The position numbers were made by a program, and so were the translations under genes. Below, one piece after another: positions 36,433 through 45,547 of a DNA stretch of 64,000 bases. Position 1 is the stretch's first letter, and every line of letters begins with the position of its first letter. Origin of the DNA: Psychrobacter frigidicola (GTDB lineage Bacteria; Pseudomonadota; Gammaproteobacteria; Pseudomonadales; Moraxellaceae); contig NZ_VORZ01000001.1 of NCBI RefSeq assembly GCF_007997305.1, positions 806,001 to 870,000 of the forward strand, read 5' to 3'. Under the pieces are notes generated by a model that worked only from the letters and a program-made list of their open reading frames with translations, was not told the DNA's origin and did no database searches.

Positions 36433-36555
36433 ATGAGTAAAGGTCAAGATAGTAAAAAGAATGTAAAAAAGAAGCCGTTATTAACCGCAAAAGAGAAAAA
36501 AGCGGCTAAACAATCGAAGAAAGAAGATAATAATAGTATTTTAGGCAAGCATTAA
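36433..36555 (+). CDS. Small basic protein, 40 residues, unknown function
   Basis: The ORF MSKGQDSKKNVKKKPLLTAKE... ends ...NSILGKH. The product is extremely Lys-rich, with no hydrophobic segment. AAAGGATAAC lies in front of the ATG and a strong terminator 10 bases after the stop, so this is a complete monocistronic unit with every sign of being expressed. Similar short MSKGxDSKK/TxKEKKAAK proteins occur in gammaproteobacteria as hypothetical proteins (from memory; not checked). Lys content suggests binding to nucleic acid or the ribosome; this is inference. Confidence 0.75.
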   Translation: MSKGQDSKKNVKKKPLLTAKEKKAAKQSKKEDNNSILGKH

Positions 36556-36565
36556 TATTAAGTGT

Positions 36566-36608
36566 AAAAAAGGCCAATCGAACCTAATGGTTCGATTGGC
36601 CTTTTTTA
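36566..36608 (+). terminator. Strong intrinsic terminator of the small basic protein gene
   Basis: A GGCCAATCGAACC / GGTTCGATTGGCC stem with TAAT loop is flanked by A-run and T-run. It also faces the minus-strand ynfA-like gene, so it can work in both directions. Confidence 0.93.
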
Positions 36609-36673
36609 ATTGGTAGCTTTCAGCTAATGAGCAATGAGCAATGAGCTGGGCTTAACAAGCTGAGCACCATAAC

Positions 36674-37006
36674 CTAGCTACTGCGCGGCGCAAACATAAT
36701 AATCGCCATGCCTAATAGCGCCACCGCAGACCCTACTATATCCCACAGGGTTGGCCGAATGCCATTGACCGTCCATAACCAGAGAATGGCCATCGCAATA
36801 TATACCCCGCCATAAGCCGCATAAACTCTCCCTACCGCAGTAGGATGCAGTGTCAACAACCATACAAAAGCAATTAAGCTAAATATACCTGGAACCAGAA
36901 GCCAAATGGTTTTGCCCTCACGCAGCCACAGATATGGCAAGTAACAACCAACAATCTCCGCCAGTGCTGTGAGAATAAAAAGGCCGACCGTTTTTAATTC
37001 AGGCAA
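36674..37006 (-). CDS. YnfA-family small multidrug-resistance-like membrane protein
   Basis: The 110-residue protein has four predicted transmembrane helices. Family signatures are [41 protein letters not shown] and [25 protein letters not shown]. YnfA (UPF0060) proteins are SMR-like and have been linked to efflux in enterics; the substrate is not known here. A short distance upstream lies the broken phzF-family gene on the same strand. Confidence 0.92.
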   Translation of the reverse strand: MPELKTVGLFILTALAEIVGCYLPYLWLREGKTIWLLVPGIFSLIAFVWLLTLHPTAVGRVYAAYGGVYIAMAILWLWTVNGIRPTLWDIVGSAVALLGMAIIMFAPRSS

Positions 37007-37077
37007 AACAACTCACTCCTTCAGTAAAGCTTTAATAACAAATAACCGCCATTCGTAAAAAATAGGTATTTATAATT

Positions 37078-37856
37078 TTAAACCGTAATAAATCCGGTTA
37101 AATAGTGCACTGCATTACCAGAGATAAGCACTCTATCCTTTTCTACCACACACTCAATTATTCCGCCGCGACTTGATGCTTGATAGGCCATTAATTTATT
37201 GCTACCCAAACGCTCTGCCCAAAGCGGCGCAAGCCCTGTATGCGCGGAACCAGTCACTGGGTCTTCGCCGCTACCATTCGCAGGCCAAAAGTATCTAGAA
37301 ATGAAATCGTATTTAGCAAAAATCTCTGATTGGGCTTGGCAAGTCACCACTACATCTAGACGAAATAAGCTTGCGCATTACGATAGACCTCTACTGGCGC
37401 GATGGATAAACCCGCTAATAAACTCTCATGAATACTATCGCTATCAAGCTTTTCAGGTTTATTATTAGGAAAATCCATTTGAATTTTACCAGAGTCTGCC
37501 TGTATAACCGTCAATATTCCCACTGCTTTTGCCAAGAACTTAATAGTGATCAAACTAGGCTGCTTTTTGAATAGAACAAAGGCAGAAGCTAAAGTTGCGT
37601 GACCACAAAAATCAATTTCTGTCAGTGGTGAGAACCAGCGGATATGATAACTGGCTATTTTATCGGACTGATCTTTTTCCTCTAACGTATCTGCTTTATC
37701 AGCTACTAAAAAAGCAGTCTCAGATAGGTTATTTTCCAGCGCAATAGACTGCATTAAATCATCATTTAACCAGTTATCGGTAATAATAACGGCTGCTGAA
37801 TTGCCTTTAAAAAGCGTGTCAGTAAAAGCGTCAATGAAGTTGATTTCAAGTTGCAT
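37078..37856 (-). pseudogene. PhzF-family isomerase, broken by internal deletion/frameshift
   Basis: The N-terminal half (37356-37856) has the PhzF start (INFIDAFTDTLFKGNSAAVI), catalytic Glu in NNLSETAFLV and IRWFSPLTEIDFCGHATLASAFVLF, then stops at NAQAYFV. The C-terminal half (37078-37350) lies in another frame with DFISRYFWPANGSGEDPVTGSAHTGLAPLWAERLG and ends normally. Intact members run to about 260-290 residues, with roughly 35 residues between these blocks. Here that segment is missing and the frame is shifted, so a deletion not divisible by three is the simplest reading. A sequencing error alone would not restore the missing block. Confidence 0.75.
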
Positions 37857-37934
37857 CTTTTATCCTCTAATATTTACTCTCTAACAATAGTCAACATTTA
37901 AACAACTTTGATATCCAAATAGCCTTGTTCACCA

Positions 37935-38396
37935 TTAAATCCAACGCCGTACCCGCACTAAATAAGCCTTATACTTATCGCCAAACTTTTCAGTCATGAT
38001 CTTCTCTTCTGCCTGAATCTGAAAGCGACTCATATATTTGATAAAAATGATGATTAAAGCAAACGCTATTAAGTGAGACAAATATAGTGCCCAGCCTAGC
38101 AAAATAAATACCAAGCCTACATACATGGGGTTGCGACTATATTGATAGATTCCGCTGGTTACTAAGTGCTCAGACCTTTCAGGCGTGTGCGGGTTAACCG
38201 TGGTTTGGGCTTTCTTAAATTCAGTGACACCCATTACGCCAATGCCCAAACCTATGATAGCTAAACCACCGCCCAGCCACTTTGAGTCAGAAATAGAAAA
38301 CTGCAACGCTGGCAACGTTTTGGATACGCCATACATCGCAGCGCCTGTAGCCAGAACTTGCAGCACAGTAGGAACTTTTAGCTCTAGAGCATTCAT
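37935..38396 (-). CDS. Isoprenylcysteine carboxyl methyltransferase-like membrane protein
   Basis: The 153-residue integral membrane protein has four or five hydrophobic segments. The PEMT/ICMT signature SEHLVTSGIYQYSRNPMYVGLVFILLGWALYL and a C-terminal EEKIMTEKFGDKYKAYLVRVRRWI are present, the SAM-binding parts of this family. The methyl acceptor in bacteria is generally unknown. It is located 78 bases upstream of the broken phzF gene, same strand. Confidence 0.85.
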   Translation of the reverse strand: MNALELKVPTVLQVLATGAAMYGVSKTLPALQFSISDSKWLGGGLAIIGLGIGVMGVTEFKKAQTTVNPHTPERSEHLVTSGIYQYSRNPMYVGLVFILLGWALYLSHLIAFALIIIFIKYMSRFQIQAEEKIMTEKFGDKYKAYLVRVRRWI

Positions 38397-38798
38397 AACA
38401 TCACCCTATAAATATTTATCACTATTGAACCTAAACTATACGCTAATAATTACTTAGAGATAATATTATCCCTGATTTTAAATCTAGCTATTACTATGCC
38501 ATCATAGCTATTACACCCTGGTCGTTTATATATTAGCCCATAAGTAGCAATATTATTACCAGTGGAAGTGTTATATGATGGACAAGTGTTTCTACAATGT
38601 ATCTCGTTATACTGTGGGTTTATTCAGAATGTCTTACGCCTGCTAACACTGGCATAAGGGTTTTTGAAAATATCAACCCAAATATGAAGCAGCAAAATCA
38701 CTAGCAATAAAAAGGAATTTATTGATAGCTTAAGGTCTGATGGATAATCTTGCATTGCGGCTTTAAATAACAACTCTTAACCATGGATGGATAAGCTT
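38397..38798. other. Divergent intergenic region
   Basis: About 400 bases between the methyltransferase-like gene and the acylase gene. A 23-codon ORF at 38576 was not considered convincing. Nothing else recognised. Confidence 0.35.
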
Positions 38799-41324
38799 AT
38801 GAGCACCAATATTCTTCATCGGCATGTGCCAATACTAACGCTACTGACAGTGGCGGTCTCTCTTGTATTGTCCGGTTGTTCAGACCGAGACAACAATGAC
38901 GCATTTTTTCCACCTACTGATACTGACACCGCTACAACTTATTCAGCAGATATTCAACGTACTGAGTTCGGCATACCACATATCACTGCAAGAGATTATA
39001 AAGGACTGGGCTACGGTGTGGGTTATGCTTTTGCCGAGGATAATATCTGCTCGCTAGCTCGTGAGTTGGTTGTAGCCAGCGGTGAGAGTATGCTGTATCT
39101 AGGTACTGAGGGTAATATGGCTAGCGATGTTTTCTATACTTGGTATAACTCTCCAGCTAGGCGAGCTGAATTTCTGGCGGCACAAGACCCTGAAGTGATT
39201 GATGCGATAACAGGCTATGCCGCAGGCTACAGCCGTTATCTGCGTGATAAAGGGGTTGCCAATATTGACCCTGCTTGTGCTAATGCTGAGTGGGTACGTG
39301 AGATCACCATTGATGATTTATTGATCGTTTATGGCAAAGCCAACTTGCGCGGTGGACTCTCTAACTTCGTCGGTCCAATCGTTGCAGCAGCGCCGCCTGT
39401 ACAGAATAGTGTGATAGGCAGTTCAAGAATGCGTAGTGTTGAGGCTTCAGATCCCGTAGTAGACTCAGCACCTGCATTTGATATGAACACAATCAACATT
39501 ATGAATGGTGGTAGTAACGCTTATGCATTCGGTAGCGAAGCAACTGGTACAAACAGTGGTGTCATGTATGGCAACCCGCATGAGCCATGGGAGGGGGTGC
39601 AACGTTTTTATGAGTTTCACTTGACCATGCCAGGTGAGCTTGATGTGATGGGTGCCGCGCAACAAGGTCAACCCTTCATTAATATTGGCTTTAACAAAGA
39701 CGTTGCTTGGAGCCATACCGTATCGACTGCTAAGCGCTTTACCCTTTATCAGCTTAGTCTGGTGAATGGCAATCCAATGAAGTATAACTATAAAAACAGC
39801 GCTGGTGTGTTTGAGCAACGTGATATCGAAGCGGTTCCTATTACTATTAAACTACCAAATGATCAAACACTGGTACGACCTATCTATCTATCGCAATATG
39901 GTCCTATGCTAGCAGTCGATAAGGTTAATGGTGCCTTGCCAGCTTGGGGCACTAGCAATCTAGCTTTTACTATCCGCGATGCCGCCTCAGAGAATCCACG
40001 TGCATTGAATCAATGGCGTAGCATGAATAAGGCTAAAAACGTAGAAGACTTGGTTACAAGAATGAAAAGTACGCTTGGGCTTGGTTTTGTTAATACGATA
40101 GCGACCGACCGTTACGGTAAAGCACTCTATGCTGACATCTCAACCGTACCGCATGTTACTAAAGATAAGTTAGAAGCTTGTAGTACCAACGCTGGTCCAG
40201 TCCTTGGCGCATTGATTGCAGTAGATCTGCCAGCGCTTAATGGCAGTACAGCAGACTGTGAATGGGGCGATGATGCCGACTCACCACAAGCTGGTATTTT
40301 TGGAGGCAGCAACTTACCGTCCTTGATCCGTGATGACTATGTTGCCAACTCCAACGATAGCTATTGGCTAAGCAATCCTCAACAACCATTAACTGAGTTT
40401 TCTCCATTACTACGCCGTCGCTTAGTACCTTTCCTAGGGCCTAATGCAGTAGATGGTGTACCGTTACTGATGCGTTCGCGGATGGGACTTACTCAGATAG
40501 CCGATCGATTAAGCAATAAGGACGATTTAGGCGGAAACACATTCAATTTAGATAATATGCAAGAAGTGGTTTATGGTAACCGCAGTTATGTCGCTGAGTT
40601 GGTACTTGACGATGTTTTAGTAAATTGTCTAGCTGAGCCAGACCTACCCTTGAGTGATAGTACTGATACTATCAATGGTACTCAAGCTTGCAATATTTTA
40701 AGTAGTTGGGATCGTCGTAACAACTTGGATAGCAAAGGGGCTCATGTTTTCAGAGAGTTTTGGAGTAATGTTAAATTTGATGAAACTACAGATAAGCTAT
40801 TTAAGGTTAAGTTTGATGTGAATAACCCAGTCAATACACCTAGTGGTCTCATTATCAGTGATAATACGCGTACCGCTCTAGGCGATGCCATCAAGTTTTT
40901 TCAAGATAAAGACATAGCTCTTGATGCCTCATTAGCTGATTTGCAATATGTGATCGATGCTGGCAAAAATAATGAGAAAATCTCTATGCATGGCGGATTA
41001 GGTCGTGAAGGTGTCTTCAATGTTGCACAGTCGCGGAATAGGGATATTGTTAGGGATGGCGTTAAATCTATAACCACTGTAAACGTCGATGGTACTTACG
41101 GTCCAATTATTAATGGCCCAACTTACATGCAGTCAGTCACTTTTGATGAGCAAGGACCTGTAGTAGAAGCTCTACTAGCCTACTCACAATCAGCGGATAC
41201 TACTAGGCCTTATCATCGTGACCAAACGCGCCGTTATTCTGCGAAAGACTGGATCCGTCTGCCATTTAGCACTGGTGAAATCTCCAAGCAAGCCGTTGGT
41301 AACAAGATTCAACTAAGAGAGTGA
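38799..41324 (+). CDS. Penicillin acylase-family Ntn hydrolase, lipoprotein
   Basis: The 841-residue protein has a lipoprotein signal (LVLSGCSDRD). The alpha-chain region begins RTEFGIPHITARDYKGLGYGVGYAFAEDN. The precursor is expected to self-cleave before the Ser in MNGGSNAYAFG (about residue 239), which then becomes the N-terminal nucleophile. GNPHEPWEG and FNKDVAWSHTVSTAKRF (oxyanion and Asn regions) support activity. Relatives hydrolyse acyl-homoserine lactones or beta-lactam side chains; which substrate applies is open. The start at ATG 38799 has GGATGG ahead; ATG 38787 is an alternative. Confidence 0.9.
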   Translation: MSTNILHRHVPILTLLTVAVSLVLSGCSDRDNNDAFFPPTDTDTATTYSADIQRTEFGIPHITARDYKGLGYGVGYAFAEDNICSLARELVVASGESMLYLGTEGNMASDVFYTWYNSPARRAEFLAAQDPEVIDAITGYAAGYSRYLRDKGVANIDPACANAEWVREITIDDLLIVYGKANLRGGLSNFVGPIVAAAPPVQNSVIGSSRMRSVEASDPVVDSAPAFDMNTINIMNGGSNAYAFGSEATGTNSGVMYGNPHEPWEGVQRFYEFHLTMPGELDVMGAAQQGQPFINIGFNKDVAWSHTVSTAKRFTLYQLSLVNGNPMKYNYKNSAGVFEQRDIEAVPITIKLPNDQTLVRPIYLSQYGPMLAVDKVNGALPAWGTSNLAFTIRDAASENPRALNQWRSMNKAKNVEDLVTRMKSTLGLGFVNTIATDRYGKALYADISTVPHVTKDKLEACSTNAGPVLGALIAVDLPALNGSTADCEWGDDADSPQAGIFGGSNLPSLIRDDYVANSNDSYWLSNPQQPLTEFSPLLRRRLVPFLGPNAVDGVPLLMRSRMGLTQIADRLSNKDDLGGNTFNLDNMQEVVYGNRSYVAELVLDDVLVNCLAEPDLPLSDSTDTINGTQACNILSSWDRRNNLDSKGAHVFREFWSNVKFDETTDKLFKVKFDVNNPVNTPSGLIISDNTRTALGDAIKFFQDKDIALDASLADLQYVIDAGKNNEKISMHGGLGREGVFNVAQSRNRDIVRDGVKSITTVNVDGTYGPIINGPTYMQSVTFDEQGPVVEALLAYSQSADTTRPYHRDQTRRYSAKDWIRLPFSTGEISKQAVGNKIQLRE

Positions 41325-41349
41325 ATTTAGCGGGAATTAGATCGTATTA

Positions 41350-41386
41350 AAAAGAGACTTCAGGTGAATCTTGGAGTCTCTTTTTA
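41350..41386 (+). terminator. Terminator after the acylase gene
   Basis: AGAGACT / AGTCTCT stem with a 15-base loop, A-run before, TTTTT after, 25 bases past the stop. Confidence 0.85.
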
Positions 41387-41657
41387 TCTTATGAGAAAAT
41401 GCTATATTCTTTCATACTATTATATGGTTACAGCATACCTAAAAAAACTATTCAATGGGTATTGTTTAAATTTATAGAAAGTTTGTTTGTTAAGTAGATA
41501 TATATACTTTATTTAGAATATATAAGTCGCATAAGTAACAGCTTTCATTTAGGATAAACATTAAAGAGCTTACTCTTATCAAGGATATGATTTCACTGAT
41601 GTTTATATGCACTACTAAAAGCGTCTGACTCATCTTACATAATAAAAGGAACTTATT
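41387..41657. promoter_or_regulatory. Region upstream of nirK
   Basis: About 270 AT-rich bases. It should carry the nirK promoter. No match to the FNR (TTGAT-N4-ATCAA) or NsrR consensus was found by eye; only a small dyad AAGAGCTTACTCTT is seen near 41574. Confidence 0.35.
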
Positions 41658-43181
41658 ATGCTTTTATTCAACCACCCTTCTAATCACAGCAAGGTTATTA
41701 ATTATTCGAAGTTAACCTTGGCTTGCTTGTTAGCGTTGGGGACTTTGGCCATCATCACTGGCTGTGATAAAACCAATACAGACACAACGGCAACCAATGC
41801 CGCCGAACCGTCTATCGATAAAACTACGAGTAAAGATAACAGCGAAGAAGGCGAGTTGCCGATTATTGATGCGGTATTGACGTATGCCCCTGAAGTGCCG
41901 CCACCTATTGATCGTGACTATTCCGCAAAAGTCAGAGTGAAGATGGAAACGGTAGAAACCGTTATGCGCTTGGCGGATGGGGTGGATTACGAGTTTTGGA
42001 CGTTTGGCGGCCAAGTGCCCGGTCAGTTTATTCGCATTCGTGAAGGGGATGAGGTCGAATTCCACTTATCCAATCACCCTGATTCAAAAATGCCGCACAA
42101 TATTGATTTACATGCGGTGACGGGACCAGGTGGCGGCGCAACATCGTCGTTTACCACCCCAGGTCATACCTCAGAGTTTAATTTTAAAGCGTTAAATCCA
42201 GGACTCTATGTGTATCACTGCGCAACGGCTCCCGTTGGCATGCATATCGCCAATGGCATGTATGGGCTAATATTGGTTGAGCCCAAAGAGGGCTTGTCAA
42301 AAGTTGATCGCGAGTACTATGTGATGCAGGGCGATTTTTATACCAAAGGTAGCTACGGTCAGCAAGGTCTTCAGCCCTTTGATATGGATAAAGCAATCTC
42401 AGAGAACCCAGACTATGTCTTATTTAATGGCTCAGTAGGCGCGCTGACCGGTGATAATGCGCTCAAAGCTAATGTGGGCGAAACAGTACGTTTATTCGTT
42501 GGAAACGGAGGGCCAAATCTAGTGTCATCTTTCCATGTCATTGGTGAAATTTTTGATAAAGTGTATGTTAATGGGGGCACGACAGAGAATCATAACGTGC
42601 AGACGACACTCATACCGTCAGGCGGTGCCGCAATTACTGAATTTAAGACAGACGTACCTGGTGAGTACATCTTAGTTGACCACTCTATCTTTCGTGCCTT
42701 TAACAAAGGCGCTTTAGGAATTTTGCAAGTCGAAGGTAAAGAGAACAAGCGCATCTATTCAGGCAAAACTAAATATCGTGTCTATCTGCCAGAAGGCGCC
42801 GCCACGCAAAGTATTGCTAATACTAAGCCTGCCCCGCAAAAAGTTGCTGCGAACAAGCAGCAGCGAATTGAGATGGGTAAATCGGTTTATGATAATAACT
42901 GCGCCGCCTGCCATCAGCCCACAGGGCTAGGTATCCCTAAAGCCTTTCCACCATTGGCTAATTCTGACTACCTACTCAAAGACCCGAACCGTGCCATCAG
43001 TGCGATCATACATGGCCTCAATGGCAAGATTACCGTTAATGGTGAAGTTTATGATAGCGTTATGCCAGCCGTTGCGTTGGATGACGAAAGAGTGGCGAAC
43101 GTCGTGACTTATGTCCTCAATACTTGGGGAAATAATGGTGGTGAAGTAACGCCTACGCAAGTGAAAGCCGCTCGTAAGTAG
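41658..43181 (+). CDS. nirK: Copper nitrite reductase fused to a C-terminal cytochrome c domain
   Basis: The 507-residue protein has a lipoprotein-type signal (AIITGCDK). Two cupredoxin domains carry the Cu ligands: PHNIDLHAV (type 1 His, catalytic Asp, type 2 His), YVYHCA (type 2 His and type 1 Cys), [10 protein letters not shown] (type 1 His and Met), SSFHVIGE (type 2 His) and [15 protein letters not shown] (catalytic His). The C-terminal 100 residues are a class I cytochrome c with CAACH and VMPAVAL (axial Met). It reduces nitrite to NO. The tethered heme is the three-domain NirK type. No other denitrification gene is near. Confidence 0.95.
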   Translation: MLLFNHPSNHSKVINYSKLTLACLLALGTLAIITGCDKTNTDTTATNAAEPSIDKTTSKDNSEEGELPIIDAVLTYAPEVPPPIDRDYSAKVRVKMETVETVMRLADGVDYEFWTFGGQVPGQFIRIREGDEVEFHLSNHPDSKMPHNIDLHAVTGPGGGATSSFTTPGHTSEFNFKALNPGLYVYHCATAPVGMHIANGMYGLILVEPKEGLSKVDREYYVMQGDFYTKGSYGQQGLQPFDMDKAISENPDYVLFNGSVGALTGDNALKANVGETVRLFVGNGGPNLVSSFHVIGEIFDKVYVNGGTTENHNVQTTLIPSGGAAITEFKTDVPGEYILVDHSIFRAFNKGALGILQVEGKENKRIYSGKTKYRVYLPEGAATQSIANTKPAPQKVAANKQQRIEMGKSVYDNNCAACHQPTGLGIPKAFPPLANSDYLLKDPNRAISAIIHGLNGKITVNGEVYDSVMPAVALDDERVANVVTYVLNTWGNNGGEVTPTQVKAARK

Positions 43182-43229
43182 AGCTATTGTTTTCTATAAA
43201 ACCATCACCTACATCTGGAGTTTAGCATT

Positions 43230-43940
43230 ATGAGCCGAGGTACTCGCACCATCGAAATCTATCGCTATGACCCTGATAAGGACACAGCGCCGCGCATGCA
43301 GAGCTATACGATTGAATTGTTAGATTCAGATCGTATGTTGCTTGATTTATTAATACGCCTTAAACAACAAGACGAAACCATCACTTTTCGTCGTTCCTGC
43401 CGTGAAGGCATTTGCGGCTCTGATGGTATGAACATCAATGGTAAAAACGTCTTGGCATGTTTAACTAACATGAATGACTTGCCTGAGAAGGTGACTATTC
43501 GTCCGCTGCCCGGTCTACCAGTTGTTCGTGATTTGGTCATCGACATGAACCAATTTTATGAGCAATATGAAAAGATTCATCCTTACTTAATCAATGATCA
43601 GCCCCCACCGCCAACCGAGCGTCTGCAATCACCTGAGCAGCGTGAAAAGTTGAATGGTCTCTACGAGTGCATTTTATGCGCTTGCTGTTCAACTGCTTGC
43701 CCATCATTTTGGTGGAATCCTGATAAGTTCTTAGGTCCAGCAGCGCTATTAAACGCTAACCGCTTTGCTGTTGATAGCCGAGATACGGATACTCGGGCAC
43801 GTTTGCGACGTTTAGAAGATCCGTTCAGTTTATTCCGTTGCCGAGGCATTATGAATTGCGTGTTGTATTGCCCAAAGGGATTAAACCCCACTAAAGCCAT
43901 TGGTAATTTGCGTAACATGCTGATCAATCAAGCGGGCTAA
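43230..43940 (+). CDS. sdhB: Stand-alone succinate dehydrogenase iron-sulfur subunit (SdhB paralogue)
   Basis: The 236-residue protein has a ferredoxin domain with the [2Fe-2S] cysteines (FRRSCREGICGSDGMNINGKNVLAC). [4Fe-4S] and [3Fe-4S] motifs follow (ECILCACCSTACPSFWWNPDKF; FRCRGIMNCVLYCPKGLNP). All ligands and the quinone-site WW are kept, so it could be functional. But sdhC, sdhD and sdhA are absent; it is sandwiched between nirK (48 bases upstream) and an LRR gene (11 bases downstream). It is probably a second copy, with the main sdhCDAB operon elsewhere; this cannot be seen here. CTGGAG precedes the ATG. Confidence 0.9.
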   Translation: MSRGTRTIEIYRYDPDKDTAPRMQSYTIELLDSDRMLLDLLIRLKQQDETITFRRSCREGICGSDGMNINGKNVLACLTNMNDLPEKVTIRPLPGLPVVRDLVIDMNQFYEQYEKIHPYLINDQPPPPTERLQSPEQREKLNGLYECILCACCSTACPSFWWNPDKFLGPAALLNANRFAVDSRDTDTRARLRRLEDPFSLFRCRGIMNCVLYCPKGLNPTKAIGNLRNMLINQAG

Positions 43941-43951
43941 GGAGCAAGGCT

Positions 43952-45073
43952 ATGTTTCAAGATAATACTAACTATCATCAGGAAATCTCTAATACTGCTA
44001 ACAAAACGTTAGATACTGACGATAATTGGGTTAAGAAAATATGGGCATGGGCAGACGAATTTGAATTGCTCGACTCTGAGGTTCCTCGTCATAAAGAGGC
44101 ATTACTAGCAATAAAAAAACTAGAGATTCTAGAGCCTGAAGGGGATCAACAACATTCTAGAAACGTTTATAGAATGGACTATATTCCTGACGAACTCACT
44201 AATCTTACAAATCTCACAGAAATAAATATTAGTGGTATTAAAGCAAGTCGTTTACCGCAAAATATAGGAGTACTCTCTAACCTAACCAAACTGTCTATTA
44301 GGCACTCTAACCTCGTCGCATTACCTGATAGTATCGGACAGCTCACTAACCTTACTGAGCTCTTTATTGATGAAAGTAAGCTTGAGAAGCTACCTGATAG
44401 TATCGGCCAACTTACTAACCTTAATAAACTTTTTATTAGTCGGTGCAAGCTTAGATGCTTACCGGATAGCTTTGGTCAGCTCTCTAATCTTACGGAACTT
44501 GATCTGATTGACTGTGAGTTGACAGCATTGCCTTACAGCATTGGGCAACTCACTAAACTTACTAAGCTTTTTCTTAATAATGGTAAGTTTAAAAATCTGC
44601 CTGATAGTATTGGTCAACTCAGTAACCTGACTCAGCTCGATCTGATTCACTGTGCGTTTAGACATCTGCCTGATAGCATTGGGCAACTTCATAATTTAAC
44701 TGAGTTTTTTATTAGTCACTGCCCTCTTCAGCAGCTCCCTACTAACATTGGACAGCTCTTAAACCTAAATAAACTGGATCTTATTAATTGTAACCTTAAA
44801 GGCCTACCTGATAGCATTGGGCAACTCACCAACCTTACTGAGCTTAATCTTATTCACTGTCATCTCGAATCTTTTCCAGATAGTATTCATCAGCTCACTA
44901 GCCTAACCAAGCTTAATTTTACGGATTGTGGACTTAGAGAGCTACCTGAGAGTTTTTTACAGCTCACTACTCTAGAATGGGTTAATTTTAACGGAAACCC
45001 ACTCGACAATCTTTCTACGCCTATACTAGATTATTTACTTGCCATAAATACAGTATATGGTTTGGGAAGATAG
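43952..45073 (+). CDS. Leucine-rich-repeat protein (23-residue repeats)
   Basis: The 373-residue protein has no signal peptide or membrane helix. About residues 1-75 are non-repetitive and acidic. Then about 12 LRRs of 23 residues follow the pattern LPDSIGQLTNLTELxIxxCxLxx, the Ras/plant-like intracellular LRR class, and a short cap ends the protein. It begins 11 bases after sdhB with AAGGAGCAAGGCT before the ATG, so it is translated from the nirK-sdhB mRNA. LRR solenoids bind proteins; the partner is unknown. No effector, E3-ligase or nuclease domain is present. Confidence 0.9.
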   Translation: MFQDNTNYHQEISNTANKTLDTDDNWVKKIWAWADEFELLDSEVPRHKEALLAIKKLEILEPEGDQQHSRNVYRMDYIPDELTNLTNLTEINISGIKASRLPQNIGVLSNLTKLSIRHSNLVALPDSIGQLTNLTELFIDESKLEKLPDSIGQLTNLNKLFISRCKLRCLPDSFGQLSNLTELDLIDCELTALPYSIGQLTKLTKLFLNNGKFKNLPDSIGQLSNLTQLDLIHCAFRHLPDSIGQLHNLTEFFISHCPLQQLPTNIGQLLNLNKLDLINCNLKGLPDSIGQLTNLTELNLIHCHLESFPDSIHQLTSLTKLNFTDCGLRELPESFLQLTTLEWVNFNGNPLDNLSTPILDYLLAINTVYGLGR

Positions 45074-45547
45074 TTATGTCGTTGATGATAAGGAATCACT
45101 ATCGAATGACTGATAGTCATTTCTCATTTAAGCAAGTTTCTCTGCTCGTTATCAGCTCATACTAGATTACCAGCGTTAGTTAACGAAAGAGCTATTTTAA
45201 AGACGCAATATAAATGATCCTTATTTTTACAGTGCATCCCTCTCGAAAAGCTCACTTAGTGTACACTGCGAAGTACACTGTCATTATTTCAATAGCTCAA
45301 CTTACTAGTATATAGCGTATAACCTAATATTCAAATCCTTACTAGGGTATTGAACTTATCCAATGAGTTTAGCAATTATCAACTCATTGAATAAGTTCGG
45401 TGCGCTATGCAGGCATCGAACTGTAGGCTGTTAAACTCACTAATTAGCATTAAGAATATAGTACGCTTACCAAACTAGGCTAAACGATTGTATAGAGATG
45501 ATACTAGAATGGCATCATCTTAACTCTACATTATTAGTGAAGCAAAT
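45074..45547. other. Intergenic region between the LRR gene and the serpin gene
   Basis: About 470 bases without a gene. It holds the inverted repeat AGTGTAC / GTACACT (45258-45279) and the large hairpin at 45352-45398. Confidence 0.55.
45352..45398. repeat. 18-bp-arm inverted repeat upstream of the serpin gene
   Basis: GAACTTATCCAATGAGTT pairs with AACTCATTGAATAAGTTC (one G-T pair) around an 11-base loop. No T-run follows, so it is not a standard terminator. It lies 150 bases before the serpin start. Confidence 0.75.

Noticed and set aside
38576..38647. 23-codon ORF MMDKCFYNVSRY... upstream of the acylase gene
   Set aside because: Weak ribosome site, no terminator, no recognisable feature; could be chance.
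41387..41657. FNR or NsrR site before nirK
   Set aside because: No stretch matched either consensus well enough; only short AT-rich half-sites were seen.
43860..43900. Arg in place of the E. coli quinone-site His (RCRGIMNC) in SdhB
   Set aside because: Pseudomonas-type SdhB proteins normally carry RCRG at this place, so it is a lineage feature and not evidence of lost function.
44330..44950. Regular repeats of about 69 bases resembling a tandem array or CRISPR
   Set aside because: They are in frame, encode 23-residue leucine-rich repeats, and have no constant repeat with unique spacers.
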